Positions 1 to 8,814 are shown, numbered from the stretch's first letter. The stretch: 32,037 bases of DNA from Woeseiaceae bacterium (GCA_028289545.1 JANQPG010000071.1:1-32037), one strand, 5' to 3'. The notes: generated by a model not told the origin, from the sequence alone. Translations and numbers: made by a program.

Positions 1-1
1 A

Positions 2-31
2 AACCTCGTCGTCGAGCTGTACTCCAAGTAG
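2..31 (+). CDS. rpsD: 30S ribosomal protein S4, C-terminal end only (partial)
   Basis: The first bases read NLVVELYSK and then a TAG stop. This matches the conserved C-terminal tail of ribosomal protein S4, which in E. coli ends in a near-identical VELYSK. S4 is a primary 16S rRNA-binding protein of the small subunit. Only nine codons are inside the window, so the call rests on this tail and on rpoA following 18 nt later, the classic rpsD-rpoA-rplQ order. Confidence 0.85.
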   Translation, partial: NLVVELYSK

Positions 32-49
32 TCAGGAGGGTAGTACCCC

Positions 50-1051
50 ATGCAGGAATCTGTAAACGAATTTTTGAAGCCGCGCGTTGTCAAGGTTACG
101 CCTGTCAACGATCTGCTCGCGAAAGTGACGATCGAACCTTTCGAGCGCGGTTTTGGCCACACGCTGGGAAACGCGCTGCGCCGTATCCTCTTGTCCTCCA
201 TGCCCGGTGCGGCAATCACGGAGGCCGAGATCGACGGTGTGCTGCACGAGTACACGAGCATTGAAGGTGTGCAGGAGGACGTCGTAGACATTCTTCTGAA
301 CCTGAAGCAGGTTGCCGTGCACATGAACACCCGCGATACGGCCGAGCTGCGCGTGTCGAAGAAAGGCCCCGGACCGGTGACGGCTGGCGACATTCAGCTC
401 GACCACGACGTCGAGATCATGAATCCGGAGCTGGTCATCGCTAATCTGACCAGCGTCGGTGAACTGAACATGCTGCTGCGCGTCGAGCGCGGCCGCGGTT
501 ATCGCCCCGCGGGTCAAAGGCCGGCCTTCGAAGAGCAGTCCGGACCGATCGGCCGGCTGCAGCTCGATGCGAGTTTCAGCCCCGTGCAGCGTGTGACCTA
601 CAACGTCGAAGCCGCGCGCGTGGAACAGCGCACCGACCTCGACAAGCTGATCATCGAGATCGAAACCAACGGCACGATTGATCCGGAGGAAGCCATCCGC
701 CGCGCGGGCAGCATCCTCAAAGACCAGTTGTCCGTATTTGTCGATCTGCAGGGCCAGGAAGATGGCGCCGCGGCACAGGCAGAGAATCAGGTGGATCCGA
801 TCCTGCTGCGTCCGGTGGACGAACTCGAACTGACGGTGCGTTCAGCAAACTGCCTCAAGGCCGAGAACATCATGTACATTGGCGATCTCGTCCAGCGGAC
901 CGAAGTTGAACTGTTGCGGACGCCGAACCTCGGCAAGAAATCGCTGACGGAGATCAAGGAAGTCCTCGAAGGCCACGGTCTTGGGCTTGGCATGCGGCTC
1001 GACAACTGGCCGCCGGCCAGCCTGCGTCCGGAGCACGAGCTCGCGCTGTAA
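50..1051 (+). CDS. rpoA: DNA-directed RNA polymerase subunit alpha
   Basis: This is the alpha subunit, which nucleates RNA polymerase assembly as a dimer and contacts UP elements and activators through its C-terminal domain. At 333 aa it is close to the usual 329. The N-terminal assembly domain carries the characteristic [18 protein letters not shown] stretch at about residues 33-50. After an acidic linker near residue 235, the C-terminal domain holds the DNA-contacting [11 protein letters not shown] helix. Its Arg264 corresponds to E. coli Arg265. The ATG at 50 is preceded by a strong AGGAGG (35-40). It lies 18 nt after rpsD and 24 nt before rplQ, so it is clearly in the alpha operon. Confidence 0.98.
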   Translation: MQESVNEFLKPRVVKVTPVNDLLAKVTIEPFERGFGHTLGNALRRILLSSMPGAAITEAEIDGVLHEYTSIEGVQEDVVDILLNLKQVAVHMNTRDTAELRVSKKGPGPVTAGDIQLDHDVEIMNPELVIANLTSVGELNMLLRVERGRGYRPAGQRPAFEEQSGPIGRLQLDASFSPVQRVTYNVEAARVEQRTDLDKLIIEIETNGTIDPEEAIRRAGSILKDQLSVFVDLQGQEDGAAAQAENQVDPILLRPVDELELTVRSANCLKAENIMYIGDLVQRTEVELLRTPNLGKKSLTEIKEVLEGHGLGLGMRLDNWPPASLRPEHELAL

Positions 1052-1075
1052 GACAGAACTAATCAGGACAGACAA

Positions 1076-1459
1076 ATGCGTCACAGAAAATCCGGCCGCA
1101 AGCTCGGCCGCAACAGCTCTCATCGCAAGGCCATGTTTCGCAACATGGCGGCGTCGATGCTGAAACACGAGACGATTCGCACCACTGTGCCGAAGGCCAA
1201 GGAGCTGCGACGCGTCGTGGAGCCGTTGATTACGCTGGCGAAAGAAGACAGCGTCGCCAACCGCCGTCTGGCGTTCGATCGTCTGCGCGACAAGGAAGTG
1301 GTCGGCAAGCTGTTCTCTGAACTCGGCCCCCGCTTTAAGGACCGTCCTGGCGGCTATCTGCGAATTCTGAAGACCGGGCCGCGCCCGGGCGACGCTGCGC
1401 CGATGGCGATCGTCATGCTGACGGAACTCGCGCCGCAAGAGGCGGTAGTCGAGGACTAG
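1076..1459 (+). CDS. rplQ: 50S ribosomal protein L17
   Basis: L17 is a protein of the large ribosomal subunit. The product is 127 aa, the same length as the E. coli protein, and begins [20 protein letters not shown], the invariant basic N-terminus of the family. The central part ([21 protein letters not shown]) is also typical. The acidic last residues (EAVVED) are a lineage-specific tail. It is the last gene of the alpha operon and is followed 28 nt later by an intrinsic terminator. A weak Shine-Dalgarno (CAGGAC) lies before the ATG. Confidence 0.98.
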   Translation: MRHRKSGRKLGRNSSHRKAMFRNMAASMLKHETIRTTVPKAKELRRVVEPLITLAKEDSVANRRLAFDRLRDKEVVGKLFSELGPRFKDRPGGYLRILKTGPRPGDAAPMAIVMLTELAPQEAVVED

Positions 1460-1486
1460 GTGCGCTTGCTTTTTCAAAGCAGGTAT

Positions 1487-1515
1487 AAAAAAGCCGGGCA
1501 GCGCCCGGCTTTTTT
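1487..1515 (+). terminator. Rho-independent terminator of the rpsD-rpoA-rplQ operon
   Basis: A perfect 7-bp stem GCCGGGC / GCCCGGC (1493-1499 and 1503-1509) has a 3-nt loop. It is flanked by six A on the left and six T on the right, so the A/T arms extend the stem. The symmetrical A and T tracts mean it could also work in the opposite direction, but no minus-strand gene ends here. Confidence 0.95.
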
Positions 1516-1624
1516 GTGGGTAGGAGGAAACACGGCGGAGTTCTGCAACAAGCCAGGCATTCTTGGCACTTGACTCGACGAAGACCGACTGCCGTCGACT
1601 CGACGGGAGGAGAAGACCATAACA

Positions 1625-2089
1625 ATGAAGGCTCTACTCGTAGACCCGTCCGACTTCTCGATTGAGGAGGTGCTTCTTGCCGATGGATACGAGTCCATTG
1701 CCGCAAACCTGGACTGTGAGAGTATCGACAGGCTGCCGGTCGGGCGCGGCGACAGGCTGTACTTCGACGCCACGATGAGCTGTGAGCGACCTTTTGCCAG
1801 CGATTGCACCCGTTTCCCGGGACCTTACTTGAAGCTTGATCACGTACAACGGCATATCCACGGCAAATCGCTGATTGTCGGTTTCGATGCCGAGCATCGC
1901 AAACACCGCAGCGTGCACGCCAGAACGCTGCAGGATTTTGTCCATCATGCCGGTGTGTGGGTGCCGGCGAGGGGCCTGTATCGAAACTGCTGGGGCAAGG
2001 GTTTGCCTGGCGGGATAAAGGAGTCATCCGGTCAGCAGGGAGATACTGACCGCTTGCGCCACGGGACAACCCGAGAATCCCAGTCATAG
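1625..2089 (+). CDS. Small DUF3846-like protein of unknown function
   Basis: This is a 154-aa product with an unusually good Shine-Dalgarno (GGGAGGAGAA, 1605-1614) before the ATG. The first 110 or so residues follow the pattern I associate with DUF3846: an N-terminal strand MKALLVDP, an acidic EEVLLADGYESI, then a GRGDRLYFDA turn and a GKSLIVGFD strand. The family call is from memory and tentative, and no function is known. The last 40 residues (from about 115) are rich in Gly, Arg and Ser and look unstructured, so the reading frame may have drifted from its ancestral end. It is separated from rplQ by the terminator and ends 28 nt before the patatin gene, so the two may be co-transcribed. Confidence 0.6.
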   Translation: MKALLVDPSDFSIEEVLLADGYESIAANLDCESIDRLPVGRGDRLYFDATMSCERPFASDCTRFPGPYLKLDHVQRHIHGKSLIVGFDAEHRKHRSVHARTLQDFVHHAGVWVPARGLYRNCWGKGLPGGIKESSGQQGDTDRLRHGTTRESQS

Positions 2090-2117
2090 TGAGATCGAAC
2101 GAAGGACGCAGCACCTG

Positions 2118-3038
2118 ATGAGTACAAACACTGACGCGCCGGACAAGGCGGGCGCGCAACGGACTTTGTCACTGGTCCTCGGCAGCGGCGGTGCGCGCGG
2201 TCTGGCGCACATCGGAATCATTCGCGAAATAGAAGAGAGCGGATTTCGTATTGCCTCGATCAGCGGCTGCTCGATCGGTGCAATGGTGGGCGGCGTGTAC
2301 GCCGCTGGCAAACTCGACGAATTCGAGGACTGGGTCGCCGCGATCCGCGGCTCGGATATCGTGAAGTTACTCGATATTGCGTGGGAGAAGGACGGCCTCG
2401 TCAAAGGCGACCGGATCATGAATACGCTGACCGGGTTGGTCGGCGATCAGCAAATCGAAGATCTCGACATACCCTTCACGGCTGTTGCGGCGGATCTGAC
2501 CCGGCAAAAAGAGCTATGGCTGAATTCGGGTTCGCTGTTTGCGGCGATTCGCGCATCCATTTCGCTGCCGCTGTTGTTGACTCCCGTGACCCACAACGAC
2601 TCGGTGCTGGTGGACGGCGGTGTACTGAACCCGGTGCCGATTGCGCCAACCTTGAACGACCAGACCGACTTTACGCTGGCCGTCAATCTTGGCGGCGTGC
2701 CGGCAGACAGCCCGCAACAGCCCCCCACAGAATCCGGGACGTCCGATGAAGCGGGGCTCGCGCGTTTACACGGAAAGCTGGCTCAATTCATCAGCGAACT
2801 GGGCAACCTCATGAGCAACGAAGACAACGCCGGTTGGGACATGTACGACGTCGGCAACCAGGCTTTCGACGTCATGCAGAACGCCATTGCGCGACACCAG
2901 CTGGCGGTTTACCCGCCGGACGAGATCATCGAAATACCGCGCAACGCCTGCGGGCTCATGGAGTTCGATCGGGCGCGGGAGATGATTGCAATGGGTCGCG
3001 ACAAAGCTCGAGAGGCGCTCAGCAAACTGGAGGTTTGA
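2118..3038 (+). CDS. Patatin-like phospholipase (RssA/YchK type)
   Basis: This is a predicted serine lipid acyl hydrolase with a Ser-Asp dyad. The oxyanion-hole loop GSGGARG is at residues 22-28. The nucleophile elbow is GCSIG at 50-54 with Ser52, where the family more often has GTSIG. The dyad Asp is Asp166 in DGG (166-168), followed by NPVP. At 306 aa with no signal peptide it resembles the short cytoplasmic RssA-type patatins rather than secreted ExoU or PlpD types. Substrate is not predictable. The ATG has an AAGGAC Shine-Dalgarno. It converges on the RND permease with only 12 nt between stop codons. Confidence 0.9.
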   Translation: MSTNTDAPDKAGAQRTLSLVLGSGGARGLAHIGIIREIEESGFRIASISGCSIGAMVGGVYAAGKLDEFEDWVAAIRGSDIVKLLDIAWEKDGLVKGDRIMNTLTGLVGDQQIEDLDIPFTAVAADLTRQKELWLNSGSLFAAIRASISLPLLLTPVTHNDSVLVDGGVLNPVPIAPTLNDQTDFTLAVNLGGVPADSPQQPPTESGTSDEAGLARLHGKLAQFISELGNLMSNEDNAGWDMYDVGNQAFDVMQNAIARHQLAVYPPDEIIEIPRNACGLMEFDRAREMIAMGRDKAREALSKLEV

Positions 3039-3050
3039 CGCTGACCGCTT

Positions 3051-6000
3051 TCAGGTCTCGGCCCCCTGTCCGGTCCGGCCTGTCAGCTTGTCGATCATTC
3101 GCGCCACGTATTCGGGTGAGCGCGTGTTCCGGGCCAGCAACATGTAGACGGTCGGCACGACCAGCAGCGTAAAGACCATCGAGAACGTCACGCCGAAGAA
3201 GACGACGGCGCCGATCGACTGTCTGGACAGCGCGCCGGCGCCGCTGGCGAGCAGCAGAGGGATCGAGCCGAAGGCCGTGCACATGCTCGTCATCAGTACC
3301 GGCCTTAGCCGGGTCCGGGACGACTCGATAATCGCATCTTTCAGGTTGTGACCGCGGTCCCTGAGCTGGTTGGCAAACTCAACGATCAGAATGCCGTTCT
3401 TGGCCGCAAGGCCAATCAGCATGATCACGCCGATCTGGCTAAACACGTTTACGGTTGCGCCGAACATCTTGAGTCCGAAGATGGCGCCCGTGATGGCGAG
3501 CGGCACCGTCGTCATGATGATGAGCGGGTGTTTGAAGCTTTCGAACTGCGCGGCGAGGACAAGATACGCGATCACCAGCGAGAGCAGGAAAGTGAGGTAA
3601 ATGGCCTGCCCGGTGTTTTTGAAATCGCGCGACTCGCCGTCATAGTTGAGACGTGCAGAATCGGGCAGGTTTTCGTCGATGATGCGTTCGAGGTCGGCCA
3701 GTGCCGCGCCCAGTGAATAGCCGGGGTTGATGGAACCCGATATTGTGATCGATCGCATCCGGTCAAACCGCCGCAGGTCGACCGGTCCGGCGGTTTCGGT
3801 CAACTGGACGAGATTCGCAAGCGGGATCAATTGTCCGGTGCGCTCGGAGCGGACGTAGATATTCCTCAGGTCGCTTGGCGTCTGGCGGCGCTCGTCCGCG
3901 CCCTGCAGGATCACTCGATACTCCTCGCCGCGATCGATGAAGGTGGTCACCACACGGGAGCCGAGGATCGTTTCGAGCGTTCGCCCGACGTTGGCAAGCG
4001 ACACGCCGAGATCCGCGGCGCGGTCACGGTCAATCGAGACGTCGATTTTGGGTTTGCGTTCGCGATAGTCGGACTGCAGATTGGACAGCCCGGGGTTCTT
4101 GCGGGCCTCGGCCATGACGATGTCGCGCCACTGTGCGAGTTCTTCATAGTTGGTTCCGCCCAGCACGATGCGCAGCGGCCGATTGCTCTGCCCGAGGCTC
4201 CAAGCGCCGGGCGCCATGGCAAAAGCCTGAACGCCCGGCAGTTCGGCAAGCTGCCGGTTCCAGCCGGCAACAATCTCCTGCGCGGAACGCTCCCGTTTGT
4301 CCCAGACCTGCAGCGGCGACATGATCATGCCGGTGTTGACGTCGCCGCCTCCGCCCCAGCTGCCGGAGCGCGCCAGGGCTCTGAGCACGTCGCCTTTTTC
4401 CTTATCGGCGAGGACTATACGTTCGGCTTCCTGTATGTACTTGAACGTGTAATCGAGGCTTGCTCCGTCGGGCGCCGTCAGGCGGATCATTGCAAACGCG
4501 CGATCCTCGCGCGGCATATATTCGAACGCAATGCTGTTCAGCAGCGACAGGCTGGCCGCGAACACGGCCAGCGCAGAGCCGATAACAAGAATCGGCCTAC
4601 GCACGACATTCTCGAGCAGCCTTGCGTAAACTTCGGCGACCCGGCGAAAGATGCGGTCGACAAAATGTGTAAGCGCGCTGCGGTGCAGGCGATTGTCGTG
4701 GAATAGCTTGGTCGTCAACATGGGCACGAGCGTCAACGCAATGAGGCTCGAAAAGGCGACGGCCGCGGCCAGCGAGATGCCAAATTCGCCGAATACGGCG
4801 CCAATGTTCCCCGGCATAAAAGAGACCGGCAGGATCACCGCAATCAGTACGAGAGTCGTCGCGATAACGGCAAAGCCGATCTCGCGGCCACCATTGGTTG
4901 CGGCCAGCAACGTGGGCTCGCCGCCTTCGATGCGGCGCGCAATGTTCTCGAGGACCACAATGGCGTCGTCGACAACCAGGCCGATGGCCAGCACGAAGCC
5001 CAGCAAGGTCAGTGTGTTTATCGAGAAACCGAGCGCGGCCATGACGATAAACGCCGCGATGATCGAAATGGGAATGGTCACGACCGGGATAATCGTCGCC
5101 CGGAGTGTGCCGATGAACCCGTAAATCACGGCGAGTACGAGCAACAGTGCAACGCCAAGCGCCTTGGCGACTTCCGCAAGCGAGGCGCGTATAAAGATGG
5201 CGTTGTCCATGTTGATGGAGAGGTCGATATCGGCCGGCAGCGAGTCCTGCAGTTCTTCGATACGCTGGGCTACCTTGGCATTGACGTCGAGCATATTGGC
5301 CTGGGCCTGCGGGACGATGCCAAGCGCCATTCCCGTTATGCCGTCGGTTCGGGAAAAGCTGCGCACGTTTTCGGGGGCAAGCTCGATATCCGCAACCTCG
5401 TCGAGCCGCACGAGGTAACCGTCGCTGCCCTGCGTCAGTACCAGGTTGGCGAAGTCGTCCACGGTCTGAAAGCCCGTGTTGGTTCTCAGAGTGAACTCCC
5501 GCGCCGATGACTCCAGACGGCCCGACGGAATCTGCACGTTTTCGCGGCGCAGCGCATCCTCGATATCGGTGACCGTCAGCGCCCGTGCGGCCAGCCGCTT
5601 GGGGTCCACCCAGATACGCATTGCGGGCCGCCGGCTGCCGCTCATGCGAACGTAGGCAACCCCCTCCACAATCGACAGCGCGTCGACAATGTAGCGATCC
5701 GCAAAATCCGACACCTCCATAATCGAGCGCGAATTGCTGGAGACGTTGATCCACATTGTCGACTGGGAATCGTTGTCCTGTTTCGAAACCTCCGGCGATT
5801 CGGCTTCGTCAGGCAGCATTCCCAGCACTCGGCCGACACGGTCGCGAACGTCGTTTGCCGCTGCGTCCACGTCGGTTTCGCGGCTGAACTCGAGAGTAAT
5901 CGCGGACCGCTCGTCGAAACTGCGTGACCGGACTTTGGTGATGCCCGAAATACCCGCGAGCTGATCTTCGAGTACCTGCGTCACCCGGCGTTCCACGATG

Positions 6001-6170
6001 TCGGATGCCGCACCGCGGTAGCTCGTGCTGATCGACACGATCGGACGTTGTATGTCCGGGTACTCGCGGACCGACATGGACTGCATGGACATTAGCCCTA
6101 CGATCAGCAGGATCAGCGAGATGACGGCCGCGAATACGGGCCTGCGTACGGATACGTCAGAAATCAGCAT
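3051..6170 (-). CDS. RND efflux transporter permease (HAE-1/AcrB family)
   Basis: This is the inner-membrane proton/substrate antiporter of a tripartite RND pump. At 1039 aa it is full length. It begins MLISDVSVRRPVFAAVISL, the standard cytoplasmic entry and TM1, followed by the first periplasmic porter and docking loop (about 40-335). TM4 contains GLVVDDAIVVLENI with the paired Asp401-Asp402 that correspond to the AcrB proton-relay aspartates 407/408. A second periplasmic loop and TM8-12 follow. The start lies 3 nt after the adaptor stop codon, so the two are translationally linked. Exported compounds cannot be deduced. No outer-membrane channel gene is adjacent, so the pump presumably uses a TolC encoded elsewhere. 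Confidence 0.95.
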   Translation of the reverse strand: MLISDVSVRRPVFAAVISLILLIVGLMSMQSMSVREYPDIQRPIVSISTSYRGAASDIVERRVTQVLEDQLAGISGITKVRSRSFDERSAITLEFSRETDVDAAANDVRDRVGRVLGMLPDEAESPEVSKQDNDSQSTMWINVSSNSRSIMEVSDFADRYIVDALSIVEGVAYVRMSGSRRPAMRIWVDPKRLAARALTVTDIEDALRRENVQIPSGRLESSAREFTLRTNTGFQTVDDFANLVLTQGSDGYLVRLDEVADIELAPENVRSFSRTDGITGMALGIVPQAQANMLDVNAKVAQRIEELQDSLPADIDLSINMDNAIFIRASLAEVAKALGVALLLVLAVIYGFIGTLRATIIPVVTIPISIIAAFIVMAALGFSINTLTLLGFVLAIGLVVDDAIVVLENIARRIEGGEPTLLAATNGGREIGFAVIATTLVLIAVILPVSFMPGNIGAVFGEFGISLAAAVAFSSLIALTLVPMLTTKLFHDNRLHRSALTHFVDRIFRRVAEVYARLLENVVRRPILVIGSALAVFAASLSLLNSIAFEYMPREDRAFAMIRLTAPDGASLDYTFKYIQEAERIVLADKEKGDVLRALARSGSWGGGGDVNTGMIMSPLQVWDKRERSAQEIVAGWNRQLAELPGVQAFAMAPGAWSLGQSNRPLRIVLGGTNYEELAQWRDIVMAEARKNPGLSNLQSDYRERKPKIDVSIDRDRAADLGVSLANVGRTLETILGSRVVTTFIDRGEEYRVILQGADERRQTPSDLRNIYVRSERTGQLIPLANLVQLTETAGPVDLRRFDRMRSITISGSINPGYSLGAALADLERIIDENLPDSARLNYDGESRDFKNTGQAIYLTFLLSLVIAYLVLAAQFESFKHPLIIMTTVPLAITGAIFGLKMFGATVNVFSQIGVIMLIGLAAKNGILIVEFANQLRDRGHNLKDAIIESSRTRLRPVLMTSMCTAFGSIPLLLASGAGALSRQSIGAVVFFGVTFSMVFTLLVVPTVYMLLARNTRSPEYVARMIDKLTGRTGQGAET

Positions 6171-6173
6171 GGT

Positions 6174-7241
6174 CTAGGAATCGCTTCTGACGAGCGATGT
6201 GGGCTCCTTCAGCAATTCCACCTGGCTACCGTCGCGCACCTTGCCGGTACCTTCCGTAACGACCTGCTCGCCGGCAACAAGCCCGTCTTCGATAACGACA
6301 AAACCGGGGATCCGTCGACCGAGCGACACCGGGCGCTTTTCAGCAACACCATCGTTGACGACAAACACGAACTGCAGAGCGCCCTCCGGCACGATCGATT
6401 GCTCTGGCACAACCAGGACGTCGCCGCTGTCGCGCTTCAGGTCGACCGTCAGGAACATACCGGGCTTCAAAGCAGCGTCGTTGTTGGGGAGGGTGGCGCG
6501 AACCTGTACGGATCGCGACACCGGATCGAGCCGGGTATCGACGCTGGCCACAGTGCCTTCGAAGACCCGTTCCGGAAAGACGACGCTGCGCGCTGCAATC
6601 GCCATGCCGTCCGAGACGACCGTCAGGAACGTCTCCGGAATCGAAAAGTCGAGTTTGATGACGCCAATGTCGTCGAGTGTCGTGATCACCGTGGACGGAT
6701 CGACATAGCTGCCGGGGCTGACCCGGCGTAAACCGACACGCCCGGTGAACGGCGCCCGGATACTCGTGTTGGCCAGCCTCGCGCGCGCGGCCTGAACCTG
6801 TGCCTGGTCTACCTTCACCCGCGCCAGCAGCTGTTCGAGGTCGGCAGCCGATATGGCCTTTGACGATGCCAGCGACTGGCTGCGAGCATAAAGGCTTTCG
6901 CTCTCCGCGAGCGTGGCTTCCGCGAGCGCCAGCCCAGCGGCTGTCTCGCTGCTTTCGAGTTCGACGAGCAGATCACCCTCTTCGACAATCTCGCCCTCGT
7001 CGAAGGCAATGCGCGTGACCAGGCTCGAGATGCGGGGCTGTATGTCGATGGACTCGTTGGCGGTCGCCGTGCCGAGCGCCTCGATTTCGTCAACCACGGG
7101 TTTCAATTCGACGGCTGCGGTGACGACCTTGGCCGGCCCGCCCCAGTTGCCGCGCGCGGGCGCGTCGGGCTCGTTGCCACAGGCAGCGATCAGCAGGGAG
7201 GACAGCAGAATGCTGCCGGTTTTTTGCAGAGAGTCAGGCAT
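6174..7241 (-). CDS. RND efflux periplasmic adaptor (membrane fusion) lipoprotein
   Basis: This adaptor bridges the RND permease to an outer-membrane channel. From the ATG at 7241 the product is 355 aa. It starts MPDSLQKTGSILLSSLLIAAC, a lipoprotein signal with lipobox IAAC at Cys21. Then come the beta-barrel and lipoyl half-motifs (IEALGTATANESIDIQPRI and later TSIRAPFTGRVGLRRVSPG) flanking a helical hairpin (about 95-155), and a C-terminal membrane-proximal domain. An in-frame TTG at 7280 with GGAG five bases upstream could add 13 residues before the signal peptide. I prefer the ATG because the lipoprotein signal starts there. A perfect palindrome lies about 160 nt upstream. Confidence 0.92.
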   Translation of the reverse strand: MPDSLQKTGSILLSSLLIAACGNEPDAPARGNWGGPAKVVTAAVELKPVVDEIEALGTATANESIDIQPRISSLVTRIAFDEGEIVEEGDLLVELESSETAAGLALAEATLAESESLYARSQSLASSKAISAADLEQLLARVKVDQAQVQAARARLANTSIRAPFTGRVGLRRVSPGSYVDPSTVITTLDDIGVIKLDFSIPETFLTVVSDGMAIAARSVVFPERVFEGTVASVDTRLDPVSRSVQVRATLPNNDAALKPGMFLTVDLKRDSGDVLVVPEQSIVPEGALQFVFVVNDGVAEKRPVSLGRRIPGFVVIEDGLVAGEQVVTEGTGKVRDGSQVELLKEPTSLVRSDS

Positions 7242-7399
7242 TGTTCTCGTTTGGGGAGGCGTCGCGCGCACAGCCCCCAATTGTACTCCAGCTCAGTGTC
7301 CACAGGGGCGCGCCGGCGCCTTGCGGCACGCCTTCCAGACCCGGCTGGGCTCATGCAAGCCAATGATTTACATAAAAAAAGACAAAAAAACGACGAAGG

Positions 7400-7446
7400 C
7401 TTCACAATTGTGAAGATTCGTAACAGAGGCTCATACAGAGTGTGAG
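7400..7446. promoter_or_regulatory. Putative operator: 16-bp palindrome plus imperfect inverted repeat
   Basis: CTTCACAATTGTGAAG at 7400-7415 is a perfect uninterrupted palindrome. An imperfect inverted repeat, CTCATAC-AGA-GTGTGAG (one mismatch), lies at 7430-7446. A further CTTCACAG half-site follows at 7450-7457. They sit in the non-coding stretch between the RND adaptor (minus strand) and the small gene at 7485 (plus strand). The size and symmetry suit a homodimeric repressor of the TetR or MarR type, but which protein binds is unknown and no regulator gene is nearby. Confidence 0.55.
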
Positions 7447-7484
7447 TCTCTTCACAGCTCCGCCAGACCCCGGCCGATACGGTA

Positions 7485-7835
7485 GTGGGGTTATACAGCC
7501 GGTATTGCTTGTTGAGTAACAGAGCAAAACAAGACAAAACTTTTGACGACTGCGTTGTGCTGTCGAAAGATGCATTCGACCCCGACGCCGTATTCCTCGA
7601 CGACATCGTCGACGACGAAGTGCTGCCGTACCTTAGCCTCGAGGTCGATGGGCTGACCGACACGATAAGGCGGGACAAGGCCAGCCTGCAGTTGCGCCCC
7701 GAAGATGTCGTCAGCGAACCGGAACCGCCACCGTCCACCGAACTGCCCGCCGCCGATCTCAGCCCGGAGCAGCTCGAGGTTTACGGCTGGGAATCGACGC
7801 TGTGGCGAAAACTCAAGGGTTACATCGGATTCTGA
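7485..7835 (+). CDS. Small acidic hypothetical protein
   Basis: I do not recognise this protein. The product is 116 aa from the GTG at 7485, or 107 aa from a TTG at 7512. Neither start has a clear Shine-Dalgarno. The sequence is strongly acidic in the middle (DPDAVFLDDIVDDEVLPYLSLEVD), has a Pro/Glu-rich stretch near residues 75-95, and ends with a Trp-containing basic segment (STLWRKLKGYIGF). There is no signal peptide or membrane segment, so it is probably cytoplasmic. Third-position GC is high, as in neighbouring genes, which supports real coding. It lies 60 nt before the dehydrogenase gene. Confidence 0.6.
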   Translation: MGLYSRYCLLSNRAKQDKTFDDCVVLSKDAFDPDAVFLDDIVDDEVLPYLSLEVDGLTDTIRRDKASLQLRPEDVVSEPEPPPSTELPAADLSPEQLEVYGWESTLWRKLKGYIGF

Positions 7836-7895
7836 CTGCCGTGCCGCGAGATCGAGTGCTGGCGCGCGCCTGAGTCCTTCGCTTACCATCCCCGC

Positions 7896-8756
7896 ATGAT
7901 TTTTAAAGACAAGACCGTCATCGTCACGGGCGGCTCCGAGGGGGTGGGCGCCGCAACGGCGCGGCTGTTCGCCGACGCTGGGGCTCATCTACTGCTCGTG
8001 GCCCGTACAAAGAAGACACTGGAAGCGCTCGCCGAGGAGCTGCGCGACAAGACGCGTGTCGAGTATTTTGCGATGGACGTTCGCGACGAAGACGCCTGCG
8101 CCAATCTGTTCAAGAAGGCCGAGTTCGAATACGGTCGCGTCGACATCCTCGTGAACAATGCGGGCTACCACTCCCGCGGCCCGGTGTTGTCGGTGCCGGC
8201 GGACGAGCTGGGGACCATGATCGACGTGAACCTGCGAGCGCCGATTGTGCTGACTCGGCTGGCATTGCCGCACCTGAAGGCGGCGGGCGGCGGCGCCATC
8301 ATCAACGTGGGTTCGCTGGCCGGCAGAGCCCCGATTCCGGGCAGCGCTGTCTACGCGGCCAGCAAAGCCGGCCTGCGTTCGTTCACCTACGCGATAGCCG
8401 AAGAGCTTCGTGATAGCGGAATCAAGTTTGCGGTCGTGTCCCCGGGTCCCATCGATACCGGCTTTATCATGTCGGATATCGACGATGTGTCGGACCTGAC
8501 GTTCTCGCAACCGTTAAGCACGGCCGAGGAGGTTGCGCAAACGGTGCTGGATCTTTGCGGCAACACGCGCCGGGAGGAATCGATGCCACCGTTGAGCGGT
8601 GTGCTGACGACGTGTATGTACCTGATGCCGTGGTTGGGTAAATGGGTGCGCCCAGCGCTCGAGCGTAAGGGGGCCCGGGTCAAGCGGGAACTCAAGAAGG
8701 CGAGAGCCAAGGACAACGGGGCGGCGGGAAAGCGGGAATCGGCAGACGGCGCCTAG
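7896..8756 (+). CDS. Short-chain dehydrogenase/reductase (classical SDR)
   Basis: This is an NAD(P)-dependent oxidoreductase of the classical SDR type. It has a Rossmann-fold cofactor motif TGGSEGVG (residues 11-18), NNAG at 87-90, catalytic Ser140, and Tyr153 with Lys157 in YAASK. PGPIDTGF follows at 183-190. The core ends near residue 235. An additional C-terminal stretch has a hydrophobic patch (YLMPWLGKW) and then a very basic tail (KRELKKARAKD). This layout recalls the 3-ketodihydrosphingosine reductase-like SDRs, whose tails associate with membranes, but I cannot assign the substrate. No good Shine-Dalgarno precedes the ATG. Confidence 0.9.
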   Translation: MIFKDKTVIVTGGSEGVGAATARLFADAGAHLLLVARTKKTLEALAEELRDKTRVEYFAMDVRDEDACANLFKKAEFEYGRVDILVNNAGYHSRGPVLSVPADELGTMIDVNLRAPIVLTRLALPHLKAAGGGAIINVGSLAGRAPIPGSAVYAASKAGLRSFTYAIAEELRDSGIKFAVVSPGPIDTGFIMSDIDDVSDLTFSQPLSTAEEVAQTVLDLCGNTRREESMPPLSGVLTTCMYLMPWLGKWVRPALERKGARVKRELKKARAKDNGAAGKRESADGA

Positions 8757-8779
8757 CCCTGCTGGCCTTTCTTAAAGAA

Positions 8780-8814
8780 CGGTCCGTCCCGAGGGGGGGG
8801 TTCGGGACGGACCG
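8780..8814. repeat. Perfect 13-bp inverted repeat with a G8 loop
   Basis: The arms CGGTCCGTCCCGA (8780-8792) and TCGGGACGGACCG (8802-8814) are perfectly complementary. They enclose a 9-nt loop of eight G followed by T. The hairpin lies 24 nt after the dehydrogenase stop codon. No T-run follows on the plus strand, so it is not a standard intrinsic terminator. It may stop transcription poorly, protect the 3' end of the message, or be part of a dispersed repeat family. Confidence 0.7.
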
